From Stenotrophomonas sp. SAU14A_NAIMI4_8 (GTDB taxonomy: Bacteria; Pseudomonadota; Gammaproteobacteria; Xanthomonadales; Xanthomonadaceae): a stretch of DNA of 64,000 nt. The first letter of the stretch is position 1, and the number at the start of each line of letters is the position of its first letter. A program made the position numbers and the translations under genes. The stretch lies in assembly GCF_003086695.1 (NCBI RefSeq), contig NZ_CP025999.1:2211680-2275679 (forward strand), given 5' to 3'. Shown piece after piece: positions 57,199-64,000 of the stretch. The notes under the pieces were generated by a model. That model worked only from the letters and a program-made list of their open reading frames with translations. It was not told the DNA's origin and did no database searches.

Positions 57199-57729
57199 AT
57201 GAGTACCCCTTACGCCGGAGAAATCCGCATGTTCGGCTTTCAGCGCGTGCCCAACGGTTGGTTTACATGCGATGGGTCACTGAAGTCGATCGCCGAGTAT
57301 GAAGTGCTGTACACGCTGCTGGGCACCACCTACGGTGGCGATGGCATTACCACCTTCGGCGTGCCCGATCTGCGCGGCCGGGTACCGATCCACCAGGGAC
57401 AAGGCCCAGGACTGAGCCGCTACGTGGTGGGCCAGATGGCAGGCACTGAGCAGGTCACCGTGCTTCCCGTGCAGATGCCTGCGCATGCGCCGCCACTGAT
57501 GGCCACCACCGCCCTTGCTACTACCGGCACGGTAGGAAACGGCGTGCTGCCGGCAACGGTGGCGGGCGACAGCGTCTTCGTGAAAGACATCACCGGCGCC
57601 AACGCGGCCGTACTGGCCCCCAATGTGATTGTCAGCCAGGGTGGCAATCAAGCGCACGAGAACCAGATGCCCACGCTGACGGTGCAGTTCTGCATTGCCT
57701 GGGCGGGCGTTTTCCCGACGCAGGGCTGA
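57199..57729 (+). CDS. Tail-collar (MdpB-like) protein 2
   Basis: 176 residues with the same fold as its neighbours: YAGEIRMFGFQRVPNGWFTCDGSLKSIAEYEVLYTLLGTTYGGDGITTFGVPDLRGRVPIHQG and the end VQFCIAWAGVFPTQG. AAGGAG precedes the ATG. It is diverged in the C-terminal half (MATTALATTGTVGNGVLPATVAGDSVFVKD), as expected if the three proteins assemble together rather than being recent copies. Confidence 0.9.
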   Translation: MSTPYAGEIRMFGFQRVPNGWFTCDGSLKSIAEYEVLYTLLGTTYGGDGITTFGVPDLRGRVPIHQGQGPGLSRYVVGQMAGTEQVTVLPVQMPAHAPPLMATTALATTGTVGNGVLPATVAGDSVFVKDITGANAAVLAPNVIVSQGGNQAHENQMPTLTVQFCIAWAGVFPTQG

Positions 57730-57760
57730 ACCCCTCTTTGCATCCGACAAGGAATTCACC

Positions 57761-58294
57761 ATGACCGAACCCTTCTTCGGCGAGATCCAGCTGTTCGGCT
57801 TCAACTTTGCCCCGCTGAACTGGGCCACCTGCAATGGCACGACGCTGCCCATCCGACAGAACACTGCTCTGTTTTCACTGCTGGGAACGAGCTACGGCGG
57901 CGATGGCGTAAACACATTCAAGTTGCCCAACTTCGTCAATCGCGCGGCTACCAGCCAGGGCCAGGGCCCGGGCCTGACACCGCACAGCATTGGCGAGGCC
58001 TTCGGCACCAACGCTGTGGCCCTGACCCAACAGACCGTTCCGGCGCACAGCCATTCGCTGACGCTCTACAACCAGCGCGACAGCAGCAAACGCAATGCGA
58101 CGCCCGAGGCGGGTAATTACCTCGGCGTGCCTGCTACAGGCATGCCCTTTGTGACCAACGCCACGGCCAATGCGCAGTTCAGCCCGAGAATGATCGGCGC
58201 TTCCGGTGGCGGGCAGCCCCATGAGAACCGGCAGCCCTATCTGGCGACCAACTTCTGCATCGCCTTGCAGGGCGTGTTCCCCAGCTTCAACTGA
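57761..58294 (+). CDS. Tail-collar (MdpB-like) protein 3
   Basis: 177 residues: FFGEIQLFGFNFAPLNWATCNGTTLPIRQNTALFSLLGTSYGGDGVNTFKLPNFVNRAATSQGQGPG, then AHSHSLTLYNQRD and the end ATNFCIALQGVFPSFN. AAGGAA precedes the ATG. Its stop is five bases before the acetyltransferase start, so all four genes probably share one transcript. Confidence 0.9.
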   Translation: MTEPFFGEIQLFGFNFAPLNWATCNGTTLPIRQNTALFSLLGTSYGGDGVNTFKLPNFVNRAATSQGQGPGLTPHSIGEAFGTNAVALTQQTVPAHSHSLTLYNQRDSSKRNATPEAGNYLGVPATGMPFVTNATANAQFSPRMIGASGGGQPHENRQPYLATNFCIALQGVFPSFN

Positions 58295-58298
58295 GCCG

Positions 58299-58874
58299 AT
58301 GGCCGCGCCCGCACCGCTCGCCGCGTTTCCGCCAAGCCGCGATGCCTGCCCCACCCTGCCCGCGCTGCTGCTGCAGCGCGGGTATGGCCTGCGGCCGCTG
58401 GTTGCCGATGATCTGCCGTGGCTGCGCGAGTTGTATGCCAGCACCCGCGCCGAGGAACTGGCACCGGTGCCTTGGCCCGACAGCGCCAAACGCCTGTTCC
58501 TGGACAGCCAGTTCGCGCTGCAGCACCAGCACTATCTGGCCCACTTCGGCGACTCGCACTTTCTGGCCATCGAGCACGATGGCGCCGCCGTGGGGCGCTA
58601 CTACCTGCAGTGCGGGGCGTCGCACGACCTGATCGTGGACATCAGCCTGTTCCCCGCTGAGCGCCGTCGCGGTGTTGCCACGGCGTTGATCGCGCACAGC
58701 CAGCACGAAGCCGGCCTGCGCGGTAGCGACATGCAACTGCACGTGGACGGTGCCAATGCAGCCGCGCTGCGCCTCTACCAGCGTCTTGGTTTCGTTGGGG
58801 TCGAGCAGCAAGGCACGCATCTGCTGATGCGCTGGCAGCGCGCCTGCGCACAGCAGACCGGCAAGATCAGTTGA
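58299..58874 (+). CDS. GNAT-family acetyltransferase linked to tail-collar genes
   Basis: 191 residues from ATG 58299. GNAT core: YGLRPLVADDLPWLRELYASTR at the N-terminus, acetyl-CoA loop LFPAERRRGVATALIAHSQ, and AALRLYQRLGFVGVEQQGTHLLMRW at the end. Starting directly after the third collar gene, it may acetylate a collar protein or a partner. The last eight bases overlap the convergent small gene. Confidence 0.9.
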   Translation: MAAPAPLAAFPPSRDACPTLPALLLQRGYGLRPLVADDLPWLRELYASTRAEELAPVPWPDSAKRLFLDSQFALQHQHYLAHFGDSHFLAIEHDGAAVGRYYLQCGASHDLIVDISLFPAERRRGVATALIAHSQHEAGLRGSDMQLHVDGANAAALRLYQRLGFVGVEQQGTHLLMRWQRACAQQTGKIS

Positions 58875-59163
58875 ATACAGCCTGATAAAGGAACCCGGCC
58901 TGTTCACGGGCGATGGGCACCAGGAAGATACCGACCTCGCCTACGTCCGGGTGGCGCATGGGGTAGATCTGCTGCGGAAACAGGAACGCCGACGCGTTAC
59001 GGAACAACAGCGAGAATGGCGCACGTGCGGCGCCCGGCATCGCGCGCGATGCATCCAGGGCGCGGGCTTCCACCAGCACGAACGGCACTTCGCCGTCATT
59101 GATGACGGCCGAGAAGGTCTGATCGACGTGGCGGGCGAAATGATCGAGCGTCAGCAGTTCCAT
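58867..59163 (-). CDS. Small protein, DUF6916-like, tail-collar partner
   Basis: 98 residues from ATG 59163 (GGGGAA upstream): MELLTLDHFARHVDQTFSAVI, VPFVLVEARALD, RAPFSLLFRNASAFLFPQQIYPMRHPDVGEVGIFLVPIAREQAGFLYQAVFN. It resembles the small proteins often found with MdpB-like collar genes. Convergent with the acetyltransferase, overlapping it by eight bases. Function unknown. Confidence 0.75.
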   Translation of the reverse strand: MELLTLDHFARHVDQTFSAVINDGEVPFVLVEARALDASRAMPGAARAPFSLLFRNASAFLFPQQIYPMRHPDVGEVGIFLVPIAREQAGFLYQAVFN

Positions 59164-59259
59164 TGCAGGGTTCCCCAAGGCCGACCTGCATGGTGGGCTG
59201 CGCCAGCGCCGGATGCAAGCGCGCCGCGCGGCGCGCCTGCCACCGGATGACGTGCCCGC

Positions 59260-59994
59260 TTACTTGGCGCCGGCGTGGCGTTCGCCTTCGCCGTTCTGCG
59301 CTGCACTCCCGCGGCTCTGCGCGAACTCGGGGAAGGTTTCGGCAATGGATGCCTTGTCCGGCAGCACGTAGAACACGCCGCCCTTTTCGAAGGTGGACTT
59401 CACCACCTCGTCGTAGAACATCGGCGAGACATTGATGCAGCCGTGGGTCACGCGATTGTCGTCGGGCGTAGCCGACGCCAGGCGCTCAGCGCGCTTTTCC
59501 TTCGACGTGCCCTTGGGCATGGGATGGATCGAGACCGCAGATTCGTAATCGACCCACAGCACGCGGCCGGCATCGATGGACGGCCCGAAGCCGCCGATGA
59601 AACGGCCCGCCGGCGTGGTGCGGTCGCGGCCGGGAATCTCGCGCAGGGCCAGGCCCGCTACGCCGGGGGCGATGTGGTCACCCTTGGCCGAGCCGAACAA
59701 TGCCGGCGCTGCGCCTCGCAGCTTGCCATCGCCACCAAACACCAGGATCTGTGCGGCCGCCTTGTCCATGATCGCAAACGGATAGCCTTGGCTGTCCTTG
59801 CTGGCCACCACCCAACCGGCCAGTTCAATCACCGTGTCGGACACCATCTGCCCTTCGGGCAGTTCATCAACCGCCGAAGACGGTGCCGGTGGCGTGCCGT
59901 TCTTCGCGCTCGCCACACCGGTGCCGGCAAGCGTCAACGCCAGGGCCATGGCCAGCGCAGCGCGCAGCGGCCGGTTTGCAGGGTTGGGGAACAT
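59260..59994 (-). CDS. L,D-transpeptidase (YkuD family)
   Basis: 244 residues with a signal peptide (ALAMALALTLAGTGVASAK). The catalytic motif is present: SIHPMP carrying the upstream His and VTHGCINVSP with the catalytic Cys. Such enzymes cross-link peptidoglycan or attach proteins to it. The C-terminal tail SRGSAAQNGEGERHAGAK is unusually polar. An Lpp-like lipoprotein gene lies 107 bases upstream on the same strand, with a strong hairpin between them. Confidence 0.87.
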   Translation of the reverse strand: MFPNPANRPLRAALAMALALTLAGTGVASAKNGTPPAPSSAVDELPEGQMVSDTVIELAGWVVASKDSQGYPFAIMDKAAAQILVFGGDGKLRGAAPALFGSAKGDHIAPGVAGLALREIPGRDRTTPAGRFIGGFGPSIDAGRVLWVDYESAVSIHPMPKGTSKEKRAERLASATPDDNRVTHGCINVSPMFYDEVVKSTFEKGGVFYVLPDKASIAETFPEFAQSRGSAAQNGEGERHAGAK

Positions 59995-60032
59995 AGGGAT
60001 GGCACGACTCCTTGCTGCGTGTACTACGGGGT

Positions 60033-60066
60033 GGACACCGGTGGCCCGCGAAGGCCACCGGTGTCC
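60033..60066 (-). terminator. Terminator between Lpp-like gene and L,D-transpeptidase gene
   Basis: Perfect 14-base stem (GGACACCGGTGGCC / GGCCACCGGTGTCC) with a CGCGAA loop, 36 bases after the lipoprotein stop. It separates the two genes transcriptionally. Confidence 0.75.
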
Positions 60067-60101
60067 GGGTCAAACAGTACGGGTACTGCGTGGGGGAGCG
60101 A

Positions 60102-60371
60102 TCACCCGCGCGGGGTACGGCGCGGTGCCGATTCAAGCTGCTGTACGCGGCCTTCGATCTGATCCAGGCGCTGGTTGGCCTGCTGTGCCGACTGGTTGGC
60201 CGACTCGGCGCTCTGGGCTGCGCCCTGCACCTTCACATCAAGCGCGTCGAGACGCGAATTGATGGTTGCGAATTCGTCCTTGTAGGTGGCGCAACCACTG
60301 AGAGCGGCGGCGGCGAGGATGGCTACACCGAGCGTGCGGGCCAGGGTCTTGTGTTGCTGGTTCAGGAACAT
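60102..60371 (-). CDS. Lpp-like murein lipoprotein
   Basis: 89 residues with lipobox LSGC, then a coiled-coil helix of Lpp type (INSRLDALDVKVQGAAQSAESANQSAQQANQRLDQIEGRVQQLES). The strong AGGGAG ribosome site fits a highly made protein. Lpp is joined to peptidoglycan through a C-terminal Lys; here the tail is PRRTPRG with no Lys, so covalent attachment in the known way is not expected unless the tail is trimmed. It resembles the OprI/Lpp family of Gram-negative envelopes. Confidence 0.85.
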   Translation of the reverse strand: MFLNQQHKTLARTLGVAILAAAALSGCATYKDEFATINSRLDALDVKVQGAAQSAESANQSAQQANQRLDQIEGRVQQLESAPRRTPRG

Positions 60372-60652
60372 TGCACTCCCTCCTTCGTCTGGGGAAGCCC
60401 GAATATAGCGACCTTTTCGGCAGTTGACCGAGCGCCTTTCAGCTACGGTTGGACGAGGTGGAGGAGGCGTGAAGAAATGTGAAATGGCGTGTAAATGTTC
60501 ATGGTCCAGAGGCTGTTCAAACGCCGGCTGTAATGGCCGCTATTGCTGCAGCCAGCGTTCCTTGTAGCCAAAGCGCAAACGGTTTTCTTCTGCCTTCATG
60601 CACGTTGGGGCGAGGTCTGCCCTATTCAGCCGTCATGTCGGTCATCGGCACC

Positions 60653-61208
60653 CTACGCGCGGCGCAGTTCAATTGCCGCCAGCGCGTACCACGCGAACGC
60701 GAGCAGTGCCGCCAGCCGCTGGGTCAGCCCACGGTAGGCGGCCGGGTCGAACCCGCACACCATCATCCACAGGTACAGCACGCCAATAAGCGAAATGCCG
60801 CGCGAGGCAAGACGCAGCCACGCCGCGCCCCCCCTGCCCGAACTCGCTGATGAACAACAAGGGTGTAAGCACCGAGAACATGCCGATGCCATAGAGCCCG
60901 TGCAGTGGGCTGCCCGTAGTGAAAACCCCGTTGCTGATCATGCAGGCAGCAAACAGTAACGAGGCAAGCGCGGAGCAGGCGAAGCGGCTGCCATGGGCCA
61001 ACAAGGCCACGCTGAAGACCAGGATCGCGGCGCCGTTGATGACGGCGGCCGACCGTTCCACCCACCTCGGCCACCCCTGCAGCAGCCCCAGCTCGCTCAT
61101 GTGCTGGCTGAGCGTGCTGTAACCCGGTACCAGCAGCCCCGCCAGAGCCAGTACCCCCATGGCAAGAAGGGGGACGAACGATACGTGCCGCAGGGTAACG
61201 GTAGGCAT
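60653..61208 (-). pseudogene. DUF998-like membrane protein with frameshift in a G7 run
   Basis: The first frame from ATG 61208 (helices SFVPLLAMGVLALAGLLVPGYS, AAVINGAAILVFSVALLA, ALASLLFAACMISNGVF, GMFSVLTPLLFISEFGQGG) changes from membrane sequence to an Arg-rich nonsense tail at a run of seven G near 60830-60836. Removing one G restores a second frame with more membrane helices (GISLIGVLYLWMMVCGFDP, LAALLAFAWYALAAIEL), giving about 185 residues of DUF998 type. Either a real mutation, slippage-based switching, or a sequencing error. Confidence 0.75.
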
Positions 61209-61345
61209 GGACCAGACATCTACCGGGTGGGGTGTGGTGGGCTTGGATGCAACGGGCCTGCCGATGGTTTAAAGCGTCGCACCGTTGACGCCCTGCATCC
61301 CCGGTCGCGCGCATACTGCTGCCCCACCCCACTGCGGAGCGTTAC

Positions 61346-62029
61346 ATGAAGGTCCTGATGGTTCTGACGTCGCATGATCGACTGGGCGACACCGGCAAGA
61401 AGACCGGCTTCTGGCTGGAGGAGTTCGCTGCGCCGTACTACGTGTTCAGCGATGCCGGTGCGCAGATCACCCTGGCCTCCCCCGCCGGTGGCCAGCCACC
61501 GCTGGACCCGAAGAGCGACCTGCCCGACTTCCAGACCGAACTGACCGAACGCTTCAAGGGCGATGCGAAGGCGCAGCAGGCGCTGGCCAGCACGGTGAGG
61601 CTGGACAGTGTGAAGCAGGAGGATTTCGACCTGGTGTTCTACCCCGGCGGCCACGGGCCGTTGTGGGATCTGGCTGAGTCGAAGGCATCCATTGCGCTGA
61701 TCGAAGCGTTCGAGCGTGCGGGCAAGGCGGTCGGGTTCGTCTGCCATGCGCCGGGCGTGCTGCGCCATGTAAAGGCGGCCGACGGTTCGCCCCTGGTGAA
61801 GGGACGCAAGGTGACGGGCTTCACCAACAGCGAGGAAGCGGCGGTCGAGCTGACCGATATCGTGCCGTTCCTGGTGGAAGACGAGCTGATCGCGCTGGGC
61901 GCTGCGTACGAAAAGGGCGCGGATTGGGCACCGCATGGCGTGACCGACGGCCTGCTGGTGACCGGGCAGAACCCGGCCAGTTCCGAATGGGTGGCCAAGG
62001 AACTGCTGCGCCTGGGCACCGCCCGGTAG
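61346..62029 (+). CDS. DJ-1/PfpI (Hsp31-like) family protein
   Basis: 227 residues with the class I amidotransferase-like fold: KVLMVLTSHDRLGDTGKKTGFWLEEFAAPYYVF, FYPGGHGPLWDLAES and the nucleophile elbow FVCHAPGVL (Cys133, with His after it). Family members act as glyoxalase III, deglycase or chaperones (Hsp31-like). Glyoxalase-type handling of methylglyoxal is plausible but not proven. The TAG stop is shared with the GTAG repeat at 62026. Confidence 0.9.
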   Translation: MKVLMVLTSHDRLGDTGKKTGFWLEEFAAPYYVFSDAGAQITLASPAGGQPPLDPKSDLPDFQTELTERFKGDAKAQQALASTVRLDSVKQEDFDLVFYPGGHGPLWDLAESKASIALIEAFERAGKAVGFVCHAPGVLRHVKAADGSPLVKGRKVTGFTNSEEAAVELTDIVPFLVEDELIALGAAYEKGADWAPHGVTDGLLVTGQNPASSEWVAKELLRLGTAR

Positions 62030-62047
62030 AGTCGCGCTTGCTCGACT
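62026..62047 (+). repeat. SMAG/REP palindrome, plus-strand orientation
   Basis: GTAGAGTCGCGC...GCTCGACT. The only copy in the window with its GTAG head on the plus strand; its TAG is the stop of the plus-strand DJ-1-type gene. Confidence 0.9.
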
Positions 62048-62070
62048 GCAATGCGTGACGGCCAAGAAGC

Positions 62071-62163
62071 ATCCACGCATGGCGTGGATCTACCGCGGCT
62101 ATGCCATCCACGCATGGCGTGGATCTACCGCGGCTATGCCATCCACGCATGGCGTGGATCTAC
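62071..62163 (-). repeat. Tandem array of a second GTAG/REP family
   Basis: Three copies of the 23-base palindrome GTAGATCCACGCC...GCGTGGAT (heads on the minus strand) at 62071, 62106 and 62141, a 35-base period with the identical 12-base link CGCGGCTATGCC after the first two. Confidence 0.88.
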
Positions 62164-62210
62164 CAGGGAGCCATGCATGGGATGGACCGACGACGGCGAG
62201 CCGATCGGCA

Positions 62211-62232
62211 TCCTCGCATGGCGTGGATCGAC
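62211..62232 (-). repeat. Diverged copy of the second REP family
   Basis: GTCGATCCACGCCATGCGAG on the minus strand; head and one arm changed. Confidence 0.65.
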
Positions 62233-62246
62233 AACCGCCGCATCCA

Positions 62247-62269
62247 GTAGATCCACGCCATGCGTGGAT
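62247..62269 (+). repeat. Copy of the second REP family, inverted
   Basis: GTAGATCCACGCC...GCGTGGAT with its head on the plus strand, opposite to the 62071-62163 array. Confidence 0.85.
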
Positions 62270-62282
62270 GGCTTCCATTCAT

Positions 62283-62322
62283 GGGGTCAGAGCCCTTTCC
62301 TCGCGGAAAGGGATCTGACCCC
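62283..62322. terminator. Large inverted repeat between convergent genes
   Basis: GGGGTCAGA at 62283 pairs with TCTGACCCC at 62314, and CCCTTTCC with GGAAAGGG inside, a stem of about 17 pairs with one mismatch. It stands 8 bases from the end of the TonB receptor gene and probably terminates it; related repeats are common in Xanthomonadaceae. Confidence 0.7.
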
Positions 62323-62330
62323 TGCCCGGC

Positions 62331-64000
62331 TTACAGGAAGTCGTAGCTGAGGGTGAAGCGCACGTTACGGCCCGGCTGCGACCAGCGGCCGATACCTTCG
62401 TAGCTGGTGGCACCCTGGAAGATGGCGGTGCCGCCACCGGCGGTGCGCACGCGGTTCCACAGGTAGTATTCCTTGTTGAACACGTTGTAGACACCGGCGG
62501 TCAGGTGGATGCGCGGGGTGATGCTGTAGCTGCCGAACACGTCCAGCAGGGTGTATTCGCGCGCCTTGTAGGCATACAGCGGCAGCACTTCGGCGCCGTA
62601 GCTGGCGTTGGTCACGCTCAGGCCGTAATCGGACGGGTCCTTGCGGTCCTGGTGGGTGACATTGGCGGTCACGCTCCAGCGCCGCGACGGGGCGTTGTAG
62701 GTCAGCCCGGCCACGGCCTTGGCCGGAATGATGCTGGCCAGCGGACGGCCGTCATTGTCGGTGCCTTCGTTATACGAATAGGCCATGCGCGCCAGCCAGT
62801 CGTCGGCCAGCAGCCACAGGCCCTCGGCCTCCACGCCCTTCACCACCACTTCGCCGCGGTTGATCGGCATGGTGTAGGTATAGCCATTGGTGACCGTGGT
62901 GACACCGCGCACGGTGGTGCTGTACTGGGTGCCGGCATCGCCGACGAACTGGGCGGTGTCGATGAAGTTGCTGTACTTGTCACGGAACAGCGACACGCCC
63001 AGGCGCAGGCGATCACTCTGGTAGCGCCAGCCCAGTTCCAGGTTCAGGCTGCGCTCGGCGTCCAGGTCCGGGTTGCTCTTGCCATCGGGCACGGTGACCG
63101 TGGCGCCGTCGGAAACCCGGGTGACTTCGGTCGTGGACGAGGTGCCGTACATGTCGTTCACACCGGGTGCGCGGAAGCCACGGCCCACCTGGGTCCACAG
63201 CGACTGGGTATCGGTGAACTTGAACTCGGCGCCCAGGTTCCAGGTCGGCGCCGCGAACTTCGAGGTGCCCACGCTGCCGCCGTCATCCACATAGCCAGAA
63301 TCACCGTTGCCACCGGCCGAGGTTTCGGGAGTGTACTTGTAGCTGTCGTAGCGCAGGCCACCGGTCAGGCTCAGGCGATCATCCAGCAGGCGCACGCGGT
63401 CGCGCACGTAGGCGGTCAGGTCGGTTTCCTTGGTGTCCGGCCACAGCGACGGGTCGGTATCGCGGGTGAACAGCGCGCCATCGTTGCCCCAGCGCGTATC
63501 CACCGAGTTCCAGTGGATCTTCGCCTGCTGCCACGCTGCGCCGTACACCAGGTCATGGCGCACGCCGCCGGCTTCGATGCTCTTGTCGAAATCCAGCGCC
63601 ACGCGGTTGCGCTTCTGCGTATCCCAGCGGTCTTCCTGGCGCGCACACGGTGCGGCCACCGAGCAGCGCGTGCCATAGGTGGCCGCCGTGCCGTTGGCCA
63701 CCAGCACGTTGGTCTGGCCCTGGATGTAGTTCTTCTGGTGGTCGGCGGTGGCTTCCAGACTGTCGAACAGCGCGTTGTTGGCGCGCCAGGTGTACTTCAG
63801 GCCGTAGCGGTCGCGGTCGCTGCGGTCTTCGGCGCTGCGGAAGTAATACGAACCCACGCCATCGCTGCGGGTCCAGTTGTCCACGTCATTGGTAGCGCGG
63901 GCGCGCTCGTAGACGATGCCCAGCGTCTGCGTGTCGGTGGCCAGGAAGTTGACCTTGGCCAGCAGGTTGTCGCTCTCGCGGTCCACCGGGTCCGGCGTGC
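62331..64000 (-). CDS. TonB-dependent hemoglobin/heme-type receptor, N-terminus cut by window edge
   Basis: At least 556 residues of barrel running off the right edge; the signal and plug lie outside. Features are LRYDSYKYTPE, WTQVGRGFRAPGVNDMYGT, NPDLDAERSLNLELGWRY, the extended VEAEGLW strand, and the C-terminal PGRNVRFTLSYDFL. FRAP..NDMYG and NP.L.AERS are characteristic of heme/hemoglobin receptors of the HemR type. It should import heme or a related iron source, powered by TonB. No Fur site can be judged because the promoter is outside the window. Confidence 0.87.
   Translation of the reverse strand, partial: TPDPVDRESDNLLAKVNFLATDTQTLGIVYERARATNDVDNWTRSDGVGSYYFRSAEDRSDRDRYGLKYTWRANNALFDSLEATADHQKNYIQGQTNVLVANGTAATYGTRCSVAAPCARQEDRWDTQKRNRVALDFDKSIEAGGVRHDLVYGAAWQQAKIHWNSVDTRWGNDGALFTRDTDPSLWPDTKETDLTAYVRDRVRLLDDRLSLTGGLRYDSYKYTPETSAGGNGDSGYVDDGGSVGTSKFAAPTWNLGAEFKFTDTQSLWTQVGRGFRAPGVNDMYGTSSTTEVTRVSDGATVTVPDGKSNPDLDAERSLNLELGWRYQSDRLRLGVSLFRDKYSNFIDTAQFVGDAGTQYSTTVRGVTTVTNGYTYTMPINRGEVVVKGVEAEGLWLLADDWLARMAYSYNEGTDNDGRPLASIIPAKAVAGLTYNAPSRRWSVTANVTHQDRKDPSDYGLSVTNASYGAEVLPLYAYKAREYTLLDVFGSYSITPRIHLTAGVYNVFNKEYYLWNRVRTAGGGTAIFQGATSYEGIGRWSQPGRNVRFTLSYDFL

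Noticed and set aside
56644..58294. Prophage remnant suggested by tail-collar genes
   Set aside because: No other phage genes, integrase or attachment repeats nearby; collar trios also occur as stand-alone chromosomal genes.
62071..62269. Possible CRISPR array
   Set aside because: Units are 23-base palindromes with identical 12-base links, and one copy is inverted; there are no varied spacers and no cas genes.

Overview
The window looks like chromosome of a Stenotrophomonas-type gammaproteobacterium (Xanthomonadaceae). The main evidence is fourteen copies of a short palindrome with a GTAG head (GTAGAGTCGAGC..., the SMAG/REP family described in Stenotrophomonas maltophilia), high GC, and Xanthomonad-like content: several TonB-dependent receptors, an RHS protein, an autotransporter and tail-collar proteins. 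I saw no rRNA, tRNA, CRISPR array, intact insertion sequence or prophage.

Layout. 1-4134: 5' part of a large exported RHS/YD-repeat protein whose variable tip lies left of the window. 4135-6160: gene-poor DNA with a 5'-truncated efflux outer-membrane factor. 6361-9586: fasciclin protein, acetyltransferase, AraC regulator, exported hydrolase. 9612-14827: LysR island A (hydrolase, MFS, cyclophilin-like protein, cupin, carboxymuconolactone-decarboxylase-like protein) plus a decayed copy of a hydrolase tail. 14912-18640: membrane protein, then a metal module in which a MerR regulator sits between two MerR-type spaced promoters, one for a CDF transporter and one for a TonB receptor. 18665-20759: exported deoxyribosyltransferase-like protein and a divergent Lrp/RhtA pair.

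20812-30552 is the most interesting region. It is a one-direction operon for an apparent ribosomally made, modified peptide (RiPP). It holds a three-gene MacB/FtsX-type ABC exporter, a 70-residue precursor whose predicted core is four tandem H-x-S-[GA] units, a hairpin after the precursor, a radical SAM/SPASM maturase, a HExxH protein of the proposed peptide beta-hydroxylase type, a very short HlyD-like protein, a C39-peptidase ABC exporter and an unknown companion. The leader matches the double-glycine pattern, but with Ala-Ala at the predicted cut, immediately before the first His of the repeats.

30600-38066: LysR island B (two hydrolases, SDR, NAD(P)-binding protein, Old Yellow Enzyme, then a DMT transporter and an AraC regulator). 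38118-43689: small lipoproteins and membrane proteins around a CSS/EAL phosphodiesterase. 43776-50506: LysR island C (two aldo-keto reductases, exported flavodoxin, a cupin-CMD fusion broken by one stop codon, hydrolase, NAD(P)-binding protein). Islands A, B and C draw on the same families and look like related electrophile or carbonyl-processing loci; that reading is inference.

50619-64000: protein with two TonB-C-like domains, 1685-residue autotransporter with Ig-like repeats, three tandem tail-collar proteins with an acetyltransferase and a small partner, L,D-transpeptidase next to an Lpp-like lipoprotein, a frameshifted DUF998-like gene, a DJ-1/PfpI protein, a cluster of a second REP family, and the 3' part of a heme-type TonB receptor running off the right edge.
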